Origin: Hordeum vulgare subsp. vulgare
Lineage: Eukaryota; Streptophyta; Magnoliopsida; Poales; Poaceae
NCBI RefSeq assembly: GCF_904849725.1
Contig: NC_058523.1
Span: 164,840,689-164,904,688 of the forward strand
DNA: 64,000 bases
Direction: 5' to 3'
Part shown: positions 46,726 to 57,337 of the stretch, piece by piece
How positions within the stretch are numbered: position 1 is the stretch's first letter
How the letters are laid out: every line of letters starts with the position of its first letter
Notes under the pieces: model-generated
Database searches by the model: none
Told to the model about the DNA's origin: nothing
The model's input: the letters and a program-made list of their open reading frames with translations, nothing else
Made by a program: the position numbers and the translations under genes

Positions 46726-48462
46726 GTTGGGTAACGTAGCATAAATTCAAAATTTTCCTACGCATATTCAGATCTTCCTATGGAGAGACCAGCAACGAGA
46801 GAGGGGTAAGAGCATCTTCATACCTTTGAAGATCGCTAAGCGGAAGCGTTGCTAGAACGCGGTTGATGGAGTCGTACTCGTAGCGATTCCGATCTAGTGC
46901 CGAACAACGACACCTCCACGTTCAACACACGTGCAGCCCGGTGACGTCTCCCGCACCTTGATCCAGCAAGGAGGAGGGAGAGGTTGGGGAAGAACTCCAG
47001 CAACACGACGGCGTGGTGTCGATGGAGAGACGAGGTCTCCCAGCAGGGCTTCGCCAAGCACCGGCAGAGAGGAGGAGGGAGAAGAGCGGGGCTGCACCGA
47101 GAGATAGGAAAAACCGTGTGTCTCAATGGCCAAAAGTGCCCGATATATATAGGGGGAGGGGAGAGGGGGTGCCACCCCTAGGGTTCCCACCCTAGGGGGT
47201 GCGGCAGCCCCCCCAGATGGGAGGTGCGGCGGCCAGAGGGGGGAGGAGGGGTGGCGCACCATCTGGTGGGCCTTAGGCCCACCTGGCCTAGGGTTTGCCC
47301 CCCCTTTTCTCTCCCTTGCGCTATGAGCTGAGTGGGGAGGCGCACCAGCCCACCTAGGGGCCGGTTCCCACCCCCACTTGACCCACCTTATCTCCCGGGG
47401 TCGTTGCCCCCCTTCGGTGGTCCCGGTGGTCCCGGTACGTTACCGGTGATGCCCGGAACACTTCCGTTATCCGAAACCATCAGTCATATATATCAATCTT
47501 TACCTCCGGACCATTCCAGAGCTCCTCGTGACGTCCGGGATCTCATCCGGGACTCCGAACAACTTTTGGTAACCTCGTATAACAATTCCCTATAACCCTA
47601 GCGTCATCGAACCTTAAGTGTGTAGACCCTACGGGTTCGGGAGACACGCAGACATGACCGAGACACCTCTCTGGCCAATAACCATCAGCGGGGTCTGGAT
47701 ACCCATGGTGGCTCCTACTTGCTCCACGATGATCTCATCGGATGAACCACGATGTCAAGGATTCAATCAATCCCGTACACGATTCCCTTTGTTTGTCGGT
47801 ATAGAACTTGCCCGAGATTCGATCGTCGGTATACCTATACCTTGTTCAATCTCGTTACCGGCAAGTCTCTTTACTCGTTCCGTAGCACGTCATCGTGTGA
47901 CTAACTCCTTAGTCACATTGAGCTCATGATGATGTTCTACCGAGTGGGCCCAGAGATACCTCTCCGTCACACGGAGTGACAAATCCCGATCTCGATTCGT
48001 ATCAACCCAAAAGACACTTTCGGAGGTACCCGTAGTGCACCTTTATAGTCACCCAGTTACGTTGTGACGTTTGATACACCCAAAGCACTCCTACGGTATC
48101 CGGGAGTTGCACAATCTCACGGTCAAAGGAAAAGATACTTGACATTAGAAAAGCATTAGCATACGAACAATACGATCTAGTGCTAGGCTTAGGATTGGGT
48201 CTTGTCCATCACATCATTCTCCCAATGATGTGATCCCGTTATCAATGACATCTAATGCCCATGATCAGGAAACCATGATCATCTATTGACTAACGAGCTA
48301 GCCAACTAGAGGCTTGCTAGGGACACATTGTGATCTATTTATTCACACATGTATTACTGTTTCCTGTTAATACAATTATAGCATGAACAATAGACGATTA
48401 TCATGAACAAGGAAATATGATAATAACCATTTTATTATTGCCTCTAGGGCATATTTCCAACA
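46726..48462 (-). mobile_element. Solo LTR of the Angela family
   Basis: One complete LTR (minus strand TGTTGGAAATATGCCC to GTTACCCAACA, 1737 bp) with ATAAG on both sides (46721-46725 and 48463-48467) and no internal sequence. Removing it and one ATAAG restores the Gypsy B gag frame. This is the expected product of recombination between the two LTRs of an inserted element. Confidence 0.96.
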
Positions 48463-48467
48463 ATAAG

Positions 48468-48643
48468 GTCTTGTCGGTGTGGAACCCCATTGCCCCGTGC
48501 GGGAGGACGCTCATTGAGCATCCTCTCCAAGGTTTGTTGAAGTTGAAGGATGCGGTTATGCACCTGTTGAAACTCCGCACGTGAGATTGGAGCCTCATCT
48601 CCTCCTTGATTTTCTCCGTGAACACTCGAACCAGATCCTGCCA
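48468..48643 (-). pseudogene. Gypsy B gag, N-terminus
   Basis: Minus strand starts MAGSGSSVHGENQGGDEAP and goes through EFQQVHNRILQLQQTLERM, a short amphipathic helix typical of the gag start. The start at 48643 fits better than an in-frame upstream ATG at 48692 because the upstream part lacks gag character. Confidence 0.65.
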
Positions 48644-49269
48644 TGTTAGTAGGGCTCAAAAAAGTGGGATAGGAATATTTTTCTGGAATCACACAACCTC
48701 ACCTCTTACTCACCAAAGTTCTTATGAGTTCAAAACAGACCACGATTCTACCGGATGTGTTAAAGCGATTGAAAGACAAGGATCAAAGAACTAGCTTCGG
48801 TTTTTGGTGGAGATCTAGGTGGGGTAAACAAAGAGGGCTTGTGCTGAAATCAAGTTGATGCAAACCAAGATTTTTGATGGAAATATGAGACCTTGCACCA
48901 AGATCGAAAAGCAAACAACTCACACAAAACTTTCTTAAATTTTCTACCAAACTGAAACTTTTGGAACTTGCTCAACACTTTCTTTCTGTCTCTCTTTTTT
49001 TGCACTTCTTTTCTTTCTTATTTTTTGTTTTTTTCTAAGCAACACAACTAAATCTGAAAACTACTACAACGATGAACTTAGTGCAGATCTAAAAAATGAA
49101 AAACATGCAAGGAATGCAACAACAAGATCTCAGCACCAACAAGGTTTTGGGATTTATTTTTGGTGAGGCTTTGGACTATAGGACAAATTTTTTTTGCAAG
49201 AAAACCTACCGGTCTAAAGGGATGATAACAAGATGAACTATGATAACAGATCCTATCGTGTAAATGAAA
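48644..49269 (-). other. Untranslated leader of Gypsy B
   Basis: Between primer site and gag start; A-rich on the minus strand, with a T-rich run at about 48985-49035 on the plus strand. No coding signal. Confidence 0.6.
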
Positions 49270-49281
49270 GCTCTGATACCA
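49270..49281 (-). other. Primer binding site of Gypsy B
   Basis: Minus strand TGGTATCAGAGC, three bases after the LTR end TTATCA plus TCT; complementary to initiator tRNA-Met. Confidence 0.85.
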
Positions 49282-49284
49282 AGA

Positions 49285-50224
49285 TGATAAGCACAAACCC
49301 GTTGAAGGATTCACGACCGAGGGTGGCCCGATCTTCACGGCGTAGGATCCAATCGGGAAGGGTAACTAGCTGCAAGCACCGGGGATAACTAGCTTTATAC
49401 CTGCCAAGGTTGGATGCGACCCGTACCTTGGGAATGGATGACCAAAGCTACAAGAACTCCAACCCGCTGTGCGAACAATCGCAGAACCACAAACCGGGAC
49501 TAACCAACACAAAATGGCCGGAACCATAGAGCACGAGGTAGGGGAACCAAAGACTCCTTCTGCGAATCCGAATGAGCTCACAAGAGCAAAGGTAGCAAGA
49601 TCTCTCGGATCTCAAGCAGTCTTGGTTGCGGAGCTCATAGCTGTTTTTGGTTTGACAAAAGGTACCTAACAAGATGGGGGAGATGGGGTTCTATAGCAGG
49701 GACAACCCTCCTTAGCTAGGTGTGAAAAGGGTTTAAAATGGTGCAGAATTCGCATGCCTCCCTTGCATGAAGAGAAGTCTACTTGGTGAGTTATTGGAGA
49801 GCTCGTTGGAAATTCACGAAGCATTTATCAGCGTGAACACCTTCCACCAAAACTTGAATATCTTAAGCTACACAACTTCAAGTGATGTGAGTTTATTTGG
49901 GTTGGAATGTAAACTTCAAGGAGCTTCTGTTGGTATAGCCCGAAAACCCGTCTCTGTTCCATATGGATGGGGCACAACCAAAGATTAGAGGGGAAAAATC
50001 TGCAGAAAACAGATTCACTTGAAACTTGTTTTCTTCAATTTTATTCCTTCATTGTGTACCTAAGTTCAACCAACAACAATGAAGATGAAGGCACAACCAT
50101 TTCATCAAATTTATAAGATAAACTTAAGTTAGTTTTTACCTGATCACATATAAGTTTGCCACGACTTCTTGCTATAGGTCCATCGATGGTTGGTGTAGTG
50201 TTCTTGGTTGGGATGTCCTCATCA
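49285..50224 (-). repeat. 5' LTR of Gypsy B
   Basis: Minus strand TGATGAGGACATCCC to GTGCTTATCA; 940 bp; diverged from the 3' LTR by many substitutions and a deletion of about 40 bases near 50045. It also holds the polyprotein-tail-like frame (50041-50220). Confidence 0.85.
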
Positions 50225-50353
50225 ACCACTTGAGAGGGTGCAGCGGTGCCGAGCCATCCATGCTTCATCGAGCTGTCGTTGTTGGCATTGTTTATTTTTT
50301 GGAGGGGGGAGTGTGGTGGTTGATGTGTTCTGTATTGACCGCTTTTATTGTAG
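50225..50353. other. Continuation of the DNA interrupted by Gypsy B
   Basis: Joins to 16628; G/T-rich with a run of G (50304-50310). No gene. Confidence 0.5.
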
Positions 50354-50355
50354 TA

Positions 50356-50516
50356 CTCTCTCGTTTTTAAATATAAGTTTTTTAAGGTTATATTAAAAAC
50401 TACATAAGAATGTATATACATATACATATATTTTAGAATGTAGATTTATTTATTTTGTTCCGTATGTTGTTTATTAGTGAAATCTATAAAAAACTTATAT
50501 TTAAAAACCGAGGGAG
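50356..50516. mobile_element. Stowaway-type MITE
   Basis: Inverted ends CTCTCTCGTTTTTAAATATA and the complement of CTCCCTCGGTTTTTAAATAT, flanked by TA on both sides (50354-50355 and 50517-50518). 161 bp. Typical Tc1/Mariner MITE of Triticeae. Confidence 0.9.
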
Positions 50517-50518
50517 TA

Positions 50519-50755
50519 TAAAACAGTGGAAACCCTTTTTCGGAAGTTGTCTTGCCTCGTGCATGCATGCGAGGACCGATTCAGAGTCTATTGCAGGTTT
50601 CTGCAGAGAAAACAACTGTCGTCTGTTGCATATTCTTGATCAGCTCCTCAACTCCCGCTCCCAGCATAACCGTGGGGGTGGTGCCCAGCCACACACAGCG
50701 AGCAACGCCCGCAACCGTCGTAACTCCCGGCTAAATCCGGCATCCCGTCGCCGCC
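50519..50755 (+). promoter_or_regulatory. Upstream region of the secreted-protein gene
   Basis: Becomes GC-rich toward the gene. Holds a CATGCATGC (RY-type) motif at about 50561-50569, known from seed-expressed plant promoters, though it may be chance. Confidence 0.3.
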
Positions 50756-50763
50756 TTTTAAAG
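50756..50763 (+). promoter_or_regulatory. Possible TATA box of the secreted-protein gene
   Basis: TTTTAAAG, 124 bases before the ATG, followed directly by a GCGCGC run; position and orientation fit a 5' UTR of about 90 bases. Confidence 0.4.
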
Positions 50764-50886
50764 CGCGCGCGCGCCGCCGCGCCTCTCGTCCCGCTCCACA
50801 GACTCCAGCGAGAAGGAAAAAACTCACGTACCGACGTTCGTGCCGCCTCCACACCACCCGCCCTGTACAGCATAACCAGCACGGTC

Positions 50887-51228
50887 ATGGCGCCGTCCGC
50901 GCGTGTGTCGCTGATGCTCGCCGCGGCGCTCGCGTGCGCGCTGCTCGCCACAAGGCATGCAGATGCCGTCTCGGCCGGCGGCGGCGCGCCGGCCCCCGCT
51001 CCCGGCGGCTTGGCGTGCAATCCGCTCCAGGACAAGACGTGCAAGCCGGGGGACCCCAAGGCGCCCGAGAACACGGAGGAGGAGGGCGGGTTCGGCGCGA
51101 GGCTGCCGTCCCTGACATCGCTGCCCATCCCGGGCCTCGGCAAGATCGACCGCGACGGCGATGGGGACACCGACGAGGACGACGAGCTGCCGTCGTTCGA
51201 CACCCACATGACCATCCTCGGCCACTGA
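50887..51228 (+). CDS. Small secreted acidic protein with an EF-hand-like loop (unknown function)
   Basis: Single-exon gene of 113 residues. Residues 1-27 form a clear signal peptide (MAPSARVSL, then LAAALACALLATRHADA), so the product should enter the secretory route. Next are a Gly/Ala/Pro linker, two cysteines (C44, C52), an acidic segment (ENTEEEGG), a SLTSLPIPGLG turn, and DRDGDGDTDEDD at 88-99. This last has Asp at loop positions 1, 3, 5, 7, 9 and 12 and Gly at 6, like a calcium-binding EF-hand loop, but it lacks flanking helices, the hydrophobic residue at position 8 and the usual Glu at 12. The frame extends upstream to 50455, but that part has no protein character and precedes the TATA-like box, so I start at 50887. 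GC content is high, as in many grass single-exon genes. I do not recognise the family. Confidence 0.8.
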   Translation: MAPSARVSLMLAAALACALLATRHADAVSAGGGAPAPAPGGLACNPLQDKTCKPGDPKAPENTEEEGGFGARLPSLTSLPIPGLGKIDRDGDGDTDEDDELPSFDTHMTILGH

Positions 51229-51960
51229 GAGGAAGCGCTGACGATCCAAGCCTGACTTCTAAGCGCATGGCTGTATCTTCTTGCATTTTGCGTTGCCTTT
51301 GTAGTTGTGTTGCCACGATGATTCCCAATAGCTGATGATTCCCAGAAGAAAAAAAGAGAAAAGAAAAGGAAGAGATGAGAAAGTGAGCGTGCCACGATGA
51401 TTCCCAATAGCTGATGAAAAACTTTGCTAGTTGCTCCTGTTAATATCGTTGAAGTTCAGAAACAAGTTCTAAATTCGAATCGATTTGGCCTCGTTTTGAT
51501 CTTCCTATTGTTGGCCATGGGATATTTGGGGTGGGAGGCAACTAAACTGTTTCCTTCTTTTCGTTTATTTTACCCAAATAATAAATATCACACGCATGAC
51601 ACGAAAAAATATGGTCGAAACACCTTCACCACCATTCATCTTTTCACGTCAAACAAATGACATCAAAGAAATTTGTTTGATTTTTCAGACTTAATTTTTT
51701 CATCTCTTAGATAAAAAAACTGATTAAAAATCCGTTTTCATCATTTAATCCATCTCGACGATATCTTCAAAACTAGATCTATTGATATATTTCGACGACT
51801 TTTTTAGGCCAAGAGTTTCCATGATATTTACATTGAAATTGCCATATAGTTTACACTAAAGTTTACACTAAAGTTTCCATGATATTTTCATCATTGTTTT
51901 TCTTCTAGATTTAAAGCTTGTTAGACTGTAATATACGTAGCCTATGGACATGACTAGTAT
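51229..51960. other. 3' flank of the secreted-protein gene
   Basis: Includes the 3' UTR with a 28-bp duplication, then AT-rich DNA. 51750-51830 (CTTCAAAACTAGATCT, TTTCGACGAC) resembles the left arm of the Mutator-like element at 12190-12270, so a fragment of the same family is likely here. Confidence 0.5.
51311..51417. repeat. 28-bp direct repeat in the 3' UTR
   Basis: A 28-bp stretch beginning TGCCACGATGATTCCC occurs at 51311-51338 and again at 51390-51417, 79 bases apart, separated by an A/G-rich run. Confidence 0.92.
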
Positions 51961-52719
51961 ATGTATTGTACACCTTTGTGCACCCCTATATATATGAGAT
52001 AGCCACACCCGTTTTAGGGTGTCGTGTAGTTTCCCAAACCTATGATTAACTACTTTTCATGATTTTTTTTATTAATTGACCATGACAATTTTAAGTAATT
52101 AATCATGATAAATTTAGTTAATGGATCATGACACTTTTTAGTAATTCATCATGAAAATTTTAGTTTATAGATCATGACAATTTGCGTATTTTGACCATGG
52201 CAGTTTTAGTTTTTTGACCATGAAAATTATTATTTGTATGAATCATTTTAAATGTTAGTGCATATATCATGACAAATTTAAGAAATTCACCATGACAATT
52301 TTAGTTTACGGTTCATGATAAATTTGAATAATTGACAATGCATTTTTAAAGTAATTGAGGATGGAATTTTTTAATTAGGAACCATATCAAAATCATTTCA
52401 TTGATCATGGCAATTTTTAGTAACTTACTAGATCATTAGTGGCGTGTGTTGCCAAGTCCATCAATTTGGAATGATATATGATATAGATTTACAATTTGTT
52501 TTGAATTCGAAAGAAGACTTAACAAGTTTCAGTAGAACCAAAATAAATCACATATGCGAGGCTTTACAAATTTTGGTACACCCAGAGGAAGTTACAGAGG
52601 CGAGGTCTTACAAATTTTAGTAGAGCCAAAAGTAGTCAGGCGTGCCCCCAAGTCTAGGATAGCTGTTAAAGTCGGTCACCTACGAGCATTCCTCTTAGTG
52701 GAAGAAAAGACATGTAGTA
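51961..52719. other. AT-rich intergenic DNA with degenerate repeats
   Basis: 52040-52430 is made of about a dozen loose copies of a ~32-bp motif containing ATCATGACAATTTTAGT or CCATGACAATTTT variants. The rest has no recognisable feature. Confidence 0.6.
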
Positions 52720-52843
52720 CTCTCTCCGTCCCAAAATTCTTGTCTTAAGTTTGTTTAGAAATAAATGTATCAAAATACTAAAACATGACTAGATACATTC
52801 ATATCTAGACAAATTTAAGACAAGAATTTTGGGACGGAGGAAG
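52720..52843. mobile_element. Stowaway-type MITE
   Basis: Ends CTCTCTCCGTCCCAAAATTC and the complement of CTTCCTCCGTCCCAAAATTC, flanked by TA (52718-52719 and 52844-52845); 124 bp. Nearly the whole length is one inverted repeat (TTCTTGTCTTAA). Confidence 0.93.
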
Positions 52844-52845
52844 TA

Positions 52846-53203
52846 TATACAAAGCACAAGTGAGCTCCATATCGAACATTCATCTTACAACCAACTACTA
52901 AAGTCACTTCAACATGGTGTTCTTTAGTAAACAAAATGAACGTGAGCAGGAAATAATCAATATGAATGGGATAATATATGTACAATATACACCTATAGAA
53001 CTATCCACATAACCTTTTGACAAAATTAAGAAACCATTCACATTAATCATATTTGTGATCTTATTTTTTGTAGCATGTCAAACATGAAAATAGAGAAGGG
53101 GAAAACGCAGGATGAGCAGAGAGCAAAAGTATAATACAAGAGACCTTTATGATGAAAGAGAGCGCAACTGCTCACTCGTACAAAGAAGAGATATGGCTGA
53201 TAA
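52846..53203. other. AT-rich intergenic DNA
   Basis: No gene or repeat recognised; ends at the CACTA terminus. Confidence 0.5.
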
Positions 53204-53359
53204 CAGTAGTAGAAAACGGGACTATAGTCCCGGTTGGTAAGGGCCTATAATCCCGTTTCACCAACCGAGACTATTAACTTGGGACTAAAGCCCGGTTTGC
53301 CACGATTTGGGACTAAATCCATTTCATGTGGCTGTCAGAGTGTGTCAGGGGGCATGGAG

Positions 53360-53397
53360 CTTTAGTCCCGGTTCGTAACACCAACCGGGACTAAAGG
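53360..53397. repeat. Subterminal hyphenated palindrome
   Basis: CTTTAGTCCCGGTTCGTAAC and its inverted partner form a near-perfect hairpin; same unit as at 58782-58999. Shorter relatives lie at 53218-53330. Confidence 0.85.
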
Positions 53398-55479
53398 ATT
53401 CTGTGATTTGGGGTTTTGGGGTTTATTGTTTTTTTTGCTTTTCGCTTTCAGTTTTCCATTTAATTCTTTTTCATTTCAAACATATCATAGAATTTGGTAC
53501 ATATATATATCACAGAATATCTTTTAGGACGTATATCATAGAATATCTCGGACGACCATATATATATATGCATACACACATGGATATATATGTACAATTT
53601 GGTATATAGAATTTCTCTTACAACTTGTGGATCAGTTACATGCATGCATTAACCGGTGAAGTGGCATTCTCCCTTGGGATATATGACCTCATCCAGCAAA
53701 AATCCGGCAAATTCCTCTTGAAGTGCTCGTATGCATTCCGTTCGGAGGAGTTCCTCCCGCTTCTCCGTCATCTTTTGAAGAAGGAGACCAATATGAATAT
53801 ATATATATATATATTAGACCATGAATATAAAATTGTGAATAATGTTTATGTACCGTAAGAGTTCCTAGTTTAGTCGGCAGTTCGGTCGTAAAGGAGCGAA
53901 TGTTCTCACAGATAAAGTATGCACATAGATATTCTCCGGTTGCTGCGGCATGCAAAAATTTACGAGAATAGAACTCAGTCAGATAATAATCAAGCATTAT
54001 AATGGTATTGAAACTAGAACTAAAGAGATGCGCGGACGTAGCTAGTACTACTTAATTACCCTATGCGGTGTCCATCGCAGCTCTGGTTTCCATTCACTGC
54101 AAACATTCTTGATAAACCGGCTCCAAACCCTGTCCGGCAAAGAAAAATAATAAAAAGAGTCACTGATTAATTGATATCAGTTAATGATATAAAGAGGCCG
54201 ACATAGTGCGATAATGATTGAAATTACCGGTCCAGCATCAACTTCAGGGACTTGTACTCGCCTTCGTCTTTTCTTAGCGAGTCGAGTACTTGAACTTTTC
54301 CCTGGTCAATCATAATGACGAGCAGGATAAAATGGAATCTGTGTTCTATATACGGGCATGCATGCAACTCATCAAGAACTATACGTAAACTTAACATCGA
54401 TCGAGTAAGCAAAATATAATTTATAGTACAAGACAACAGTAACACTCACTTCAAGTTGTAAGGAAATAATATTATTTTCATTGTGACTTAGTATCTCGAA
54501 AAACCGATACAAGTTCTCCTCTGTCTCTTCTGTGTATTCTACTACCGCCTGTTCAAAATTGGTATTTGGGTCAGTGAAGCCAATGCCATATAGTCCATCT
54601 CTTTTCATTTCAAGCATCTTCATTCTGGATAAAACCACACACACAAAATAATATAGTGAGGATAATTAGAGGCAAATGAACGAGTCGATGAGCTAGGGAC
54701 TTGAATTACAGAAAGAAATCACTTACAAACAATAGCAACTGACGAGAGATTTGTCGAGTGCGTCTTGATTGTATAACTGCCAAAATTCTGGATTCTCAAT
54801 CCACAAATCTTTGCAATTGAAGATATGCTCTAGCTTGACTTTCACCATTAGGGACTGACGCCCGAGTTCTGCTTCCTTCATGTATGAGGTATGCAATTTG
54901 TACATTTTTGTTGGTAGCTGCTTGACAAGCTCAGGCCTGACGAGAGGTTTCCTGGGTTGAAATGTCCATACTAGTTGGTTATTCCCTTCCACCGTGATGG
55001 GAATGTTCTCGTTGCCGAGGAGTTGTACAACAGTGACACCAGCCTCCATAGCCATCTTTTGAGCAACATCGGGATCGACTACGAACTCATCGGTACCGAC
55101 CTTGAGCGGCGAGATCGATTGCACTGGCTGTTCTCCCAGCCGGGGAATGGTTTTCCTGCTTCTTCTGTTAAGGAGCACCGTCTTCGTTTGCCACTTTTGA
55201 TATGACTTGGCAATAGAGCGGTCATAGTCTAATTTAACTCTCTTCGGAGGCGGCGGGTCGACAAGATTGGCCAGAACGCGCCTGACGTCTTCCAGAGCTA
55301 TTATATCCTTTGGTACAGGCTTTCTCTTGTCTTTATGGCCCTGCAACTCAGCATCCACTGTCTCATCTAATTCCTCTCTGGTCTTCTCGTAAGCCAAGAT
55401 TGGCGGGGGAGGAGGGGTGTGTTTCTTCCTAGGCTTATTCCGCTTTGGACTCTGGTTCGTTGACAGAAAATGAAATGGC

Positions 55480-55600
55480 TTCCCGATGGCGGGTTGGCAG
55501 GGTGGAGTCGGCTGGCTGGGTGGAGTCGGTTGGCGGGGTGGAGTCGGCTGGTGGGGTGGAGTCGGCTGGCGCGACGGACTTGAAGGAGGAGTCGGTGGCC
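55480..55600 (-). repeat. Pro-rich codon repeats within the CACTA second gene
   Basis: About seven tandem 15-bp units encode (P-T-P-P-x-Q)-type repeats, e.g. PTPPRQPTPPSQPTPPCQ on the minus strand. Confidence 0.85.
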
Positions 55601-57050
55601 TTGGAAAGACGATGCAGTCCTTTCTCCATAAGCAGAGGCCACATATGACTTCTTGCAGTGTCTGCTGCCCTTCACCCCCAGGAATGTCGAGTTGTAGTGA
55701 CTCATATCCCGACATCACTTCATCCACCCCGACACGAGCATAGCTAGGTGGAATTGGAGTGCTATGGAAGGTTGCACCAACGGGATTTGTTAAAGCATAG
55801 CCGACCGCCGCCTTCACGTATATGTTGTTGAGTTTCATGTCAAGCTCACAACTTTGTGTCTCTCTGATTTCATCCCCAGGGTAGCTAGCCAACAGTGCAT
55901 CGTCGGCAAGGACACCCGTGGAACCCACGTTGCTTTTCGGCATCGATGGGACGGTACTATCCAATGCTAGATCGACTGGTTGCTCTAGCAGCTCAGGCGT
56001 CCTTTGCTGGCTAAGTGTGTCGATCTGCTCCTGTTGCCGCAAGAATTTGCATTCCAAATCCGCAAGCCGGTTAGCATCCTGCTTCTTCCTGGCCTACTCC
56101 TGATTCTTCTTTCTCGCACGGCTTCTATAATCGCCCCAGTCCTTAAACCCCTCAATCCATGGAATAACGCCTTTGCCTCGTGTTCCTCCCGGGTGTTCTG
56201 GATTCTTGAGGGCGCGTGTAAGCTCGCCGTTCTCTCTCTCGGGCTGGGACACCCACGTTCGAGCATCTTCTATTGCAGCAAATATAACTTGAGAGGCACT
56301 TTGAAGACTTGCCTGCTCCACAAGCAACCTTGTCTTTGGGTCCAACTTTCCCCCATGCCCATAAAACCAATTTCTGCACCTTTCAGGTCAAGTGGATGTT
56401 TGCGGAGTGACCCCTGCATCAATCATCTTCTGCTCGAATTCATCTCACTCAGGAATGCCACTCTTGTAGCCACCTGACCCTAAAGAATGGTGATGCACTT
56501 TTTTCTAAGCATTTTCCTTGTTTATCATCACACGCTCCTTAGCTGTTTCTGATTGCTTGAACTGCACGGATAAGTCCCGATGATCTTTTATCCTCTCATA
56601 TTGTCCAGTGAATTCTAGAGTCTTTCCTTGTTTTGTCGAAGTCGGCCCATAACCTTTTCTTCCAGTTGCAGAATTGGGTGTACATCTTCTTAAGAGCAAA
56701 CTTTTTGACTTTCTCACGTTGTTTATGTGAGAAATTCTCTGGTAGGGTGAAATGTGCCATGAGTGTATCCCAAAGCAGATTTTTTGCTCTTTCGTCCACA
56801 AAACTAACTTCTTGATCTTACTTTGGCCTATGCCATTCTTCAATGGATATAGGGATTTGGTCCTTCACAATAACTCCGCATTGAGGTACAAATTTGGATG
56901 CATTATTTTGGGGATTAGTTGGTTCTCCACCTAATGATATCGCGTCAATGTTGTACCTTGTGCCCTCGGGCAACTTTTTGTCCGGGCCTTGTACTTCCGT
57001 GCTCGTAGAAGATTTGCTCGATCCAGAGGGCTAAAAGAGGAGATTCGTTA

Positions 57051-57054
<4 letters not shown>

Positions 57055-57081
<27 letters not shown>
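57055..57081. repeat. TA microsatellite
   Basis: Uninterrupted TA dinucleotides in what is probably an intron of the CACTA second gene; a shorter one is at 53797-53814. Confidence 0.95.
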
Positions 57082-57337
57082 GATCAATTAATACACATCT
57101 AATGATCACCACATGCCAAATATATACCTCGCCGGACTTTGATAATTCGAGAAAAATTTCTTCAGCATCATTGTCGCCTGGTTCCCCGTCGTCTCTTGGT
57201 TGTTCTTCCTCGATTCCCTCACCGGATGGGTTAAGGTATTGTGCGCAATCATCTTTTTCTTCATCCTCTTCGTTTCCAGAGCGTATCATCTCGTACAAGA
57301 CATGCTCTTGATCATGGTCTCTGTCTCTACCATCCAT

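Larger units (their letters stand above)
16629..50224 (-). mobile_element. Gypsy retrotransposon B, host of the nested block
   Basis: Two related LTRs (16629-17612 and 49285-50224) enclose, on the minus strand from right to left, a primer binding site, leader, gag in three pieces, protease, a truncated RT fused to the integrase end, and a polypurine tract. The flanks are ACGAC (16624-16628) and ACCAC (50225-50229), a 5-bp duplication with one mismatch. About 26.5 kb of later insertions (20045-46532) plus a solo LTR sit inside gag. The element's own length without insertions is about 5.4 kb, short for Gypsy because most of RT, RNase H and integrase has been deleted. Confidence 0.85.
53662..57337 (-). 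pseudogene. CACTA second gene: plant transposase-type region with C48 (Ulp1-like) protease end
   Basis: Minus strand, several exons. An acidic start (MDGRDRDHDQEHVLYEM, 57337) leads over a likely intron with a TA run to 56943-56500 (LWDTLMAHFTLPENF, FCNWKKRLW), then a Ptta/En/Spm-type segment (KLDPKTRLLVEQASLQSAS, GFKDWGDYRSRARKK), a long proline-rich region (55300-55650), and a conserved block (54723-55200). The end is a protease: FHFILLVIMIDQGKVQVLDS near 54300 gives the His and Asp, and LCAYFICENIRSF near 53920 the Cys of Ulp1/C48 peptidases; the last exon ends ECHFTG at about 53662. The Gln normally before the Cys is not visible, and there appears to be a one-base loss there. Stops near 56100, 56380 and 56500 break the gene. 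Such proteases are known in several grass CACTA families. Confidence 0.7.

Noticed and set aside
50455..50886. Upstream in-frame extension of the secreted protein to 257 codons
   Set aside because: The extension crosses the MITE and the TATA-like box, has no protein character and would bury the signal peptide.
50640..51407. A 255-codon frame on the minus strand opposite the secreted-protein gene
   Set aside because: Arg/Ser/Pro-rich reverse reading of a GC-rich gene; no motif, and the plus strand has a signal peptide and a sensible start.
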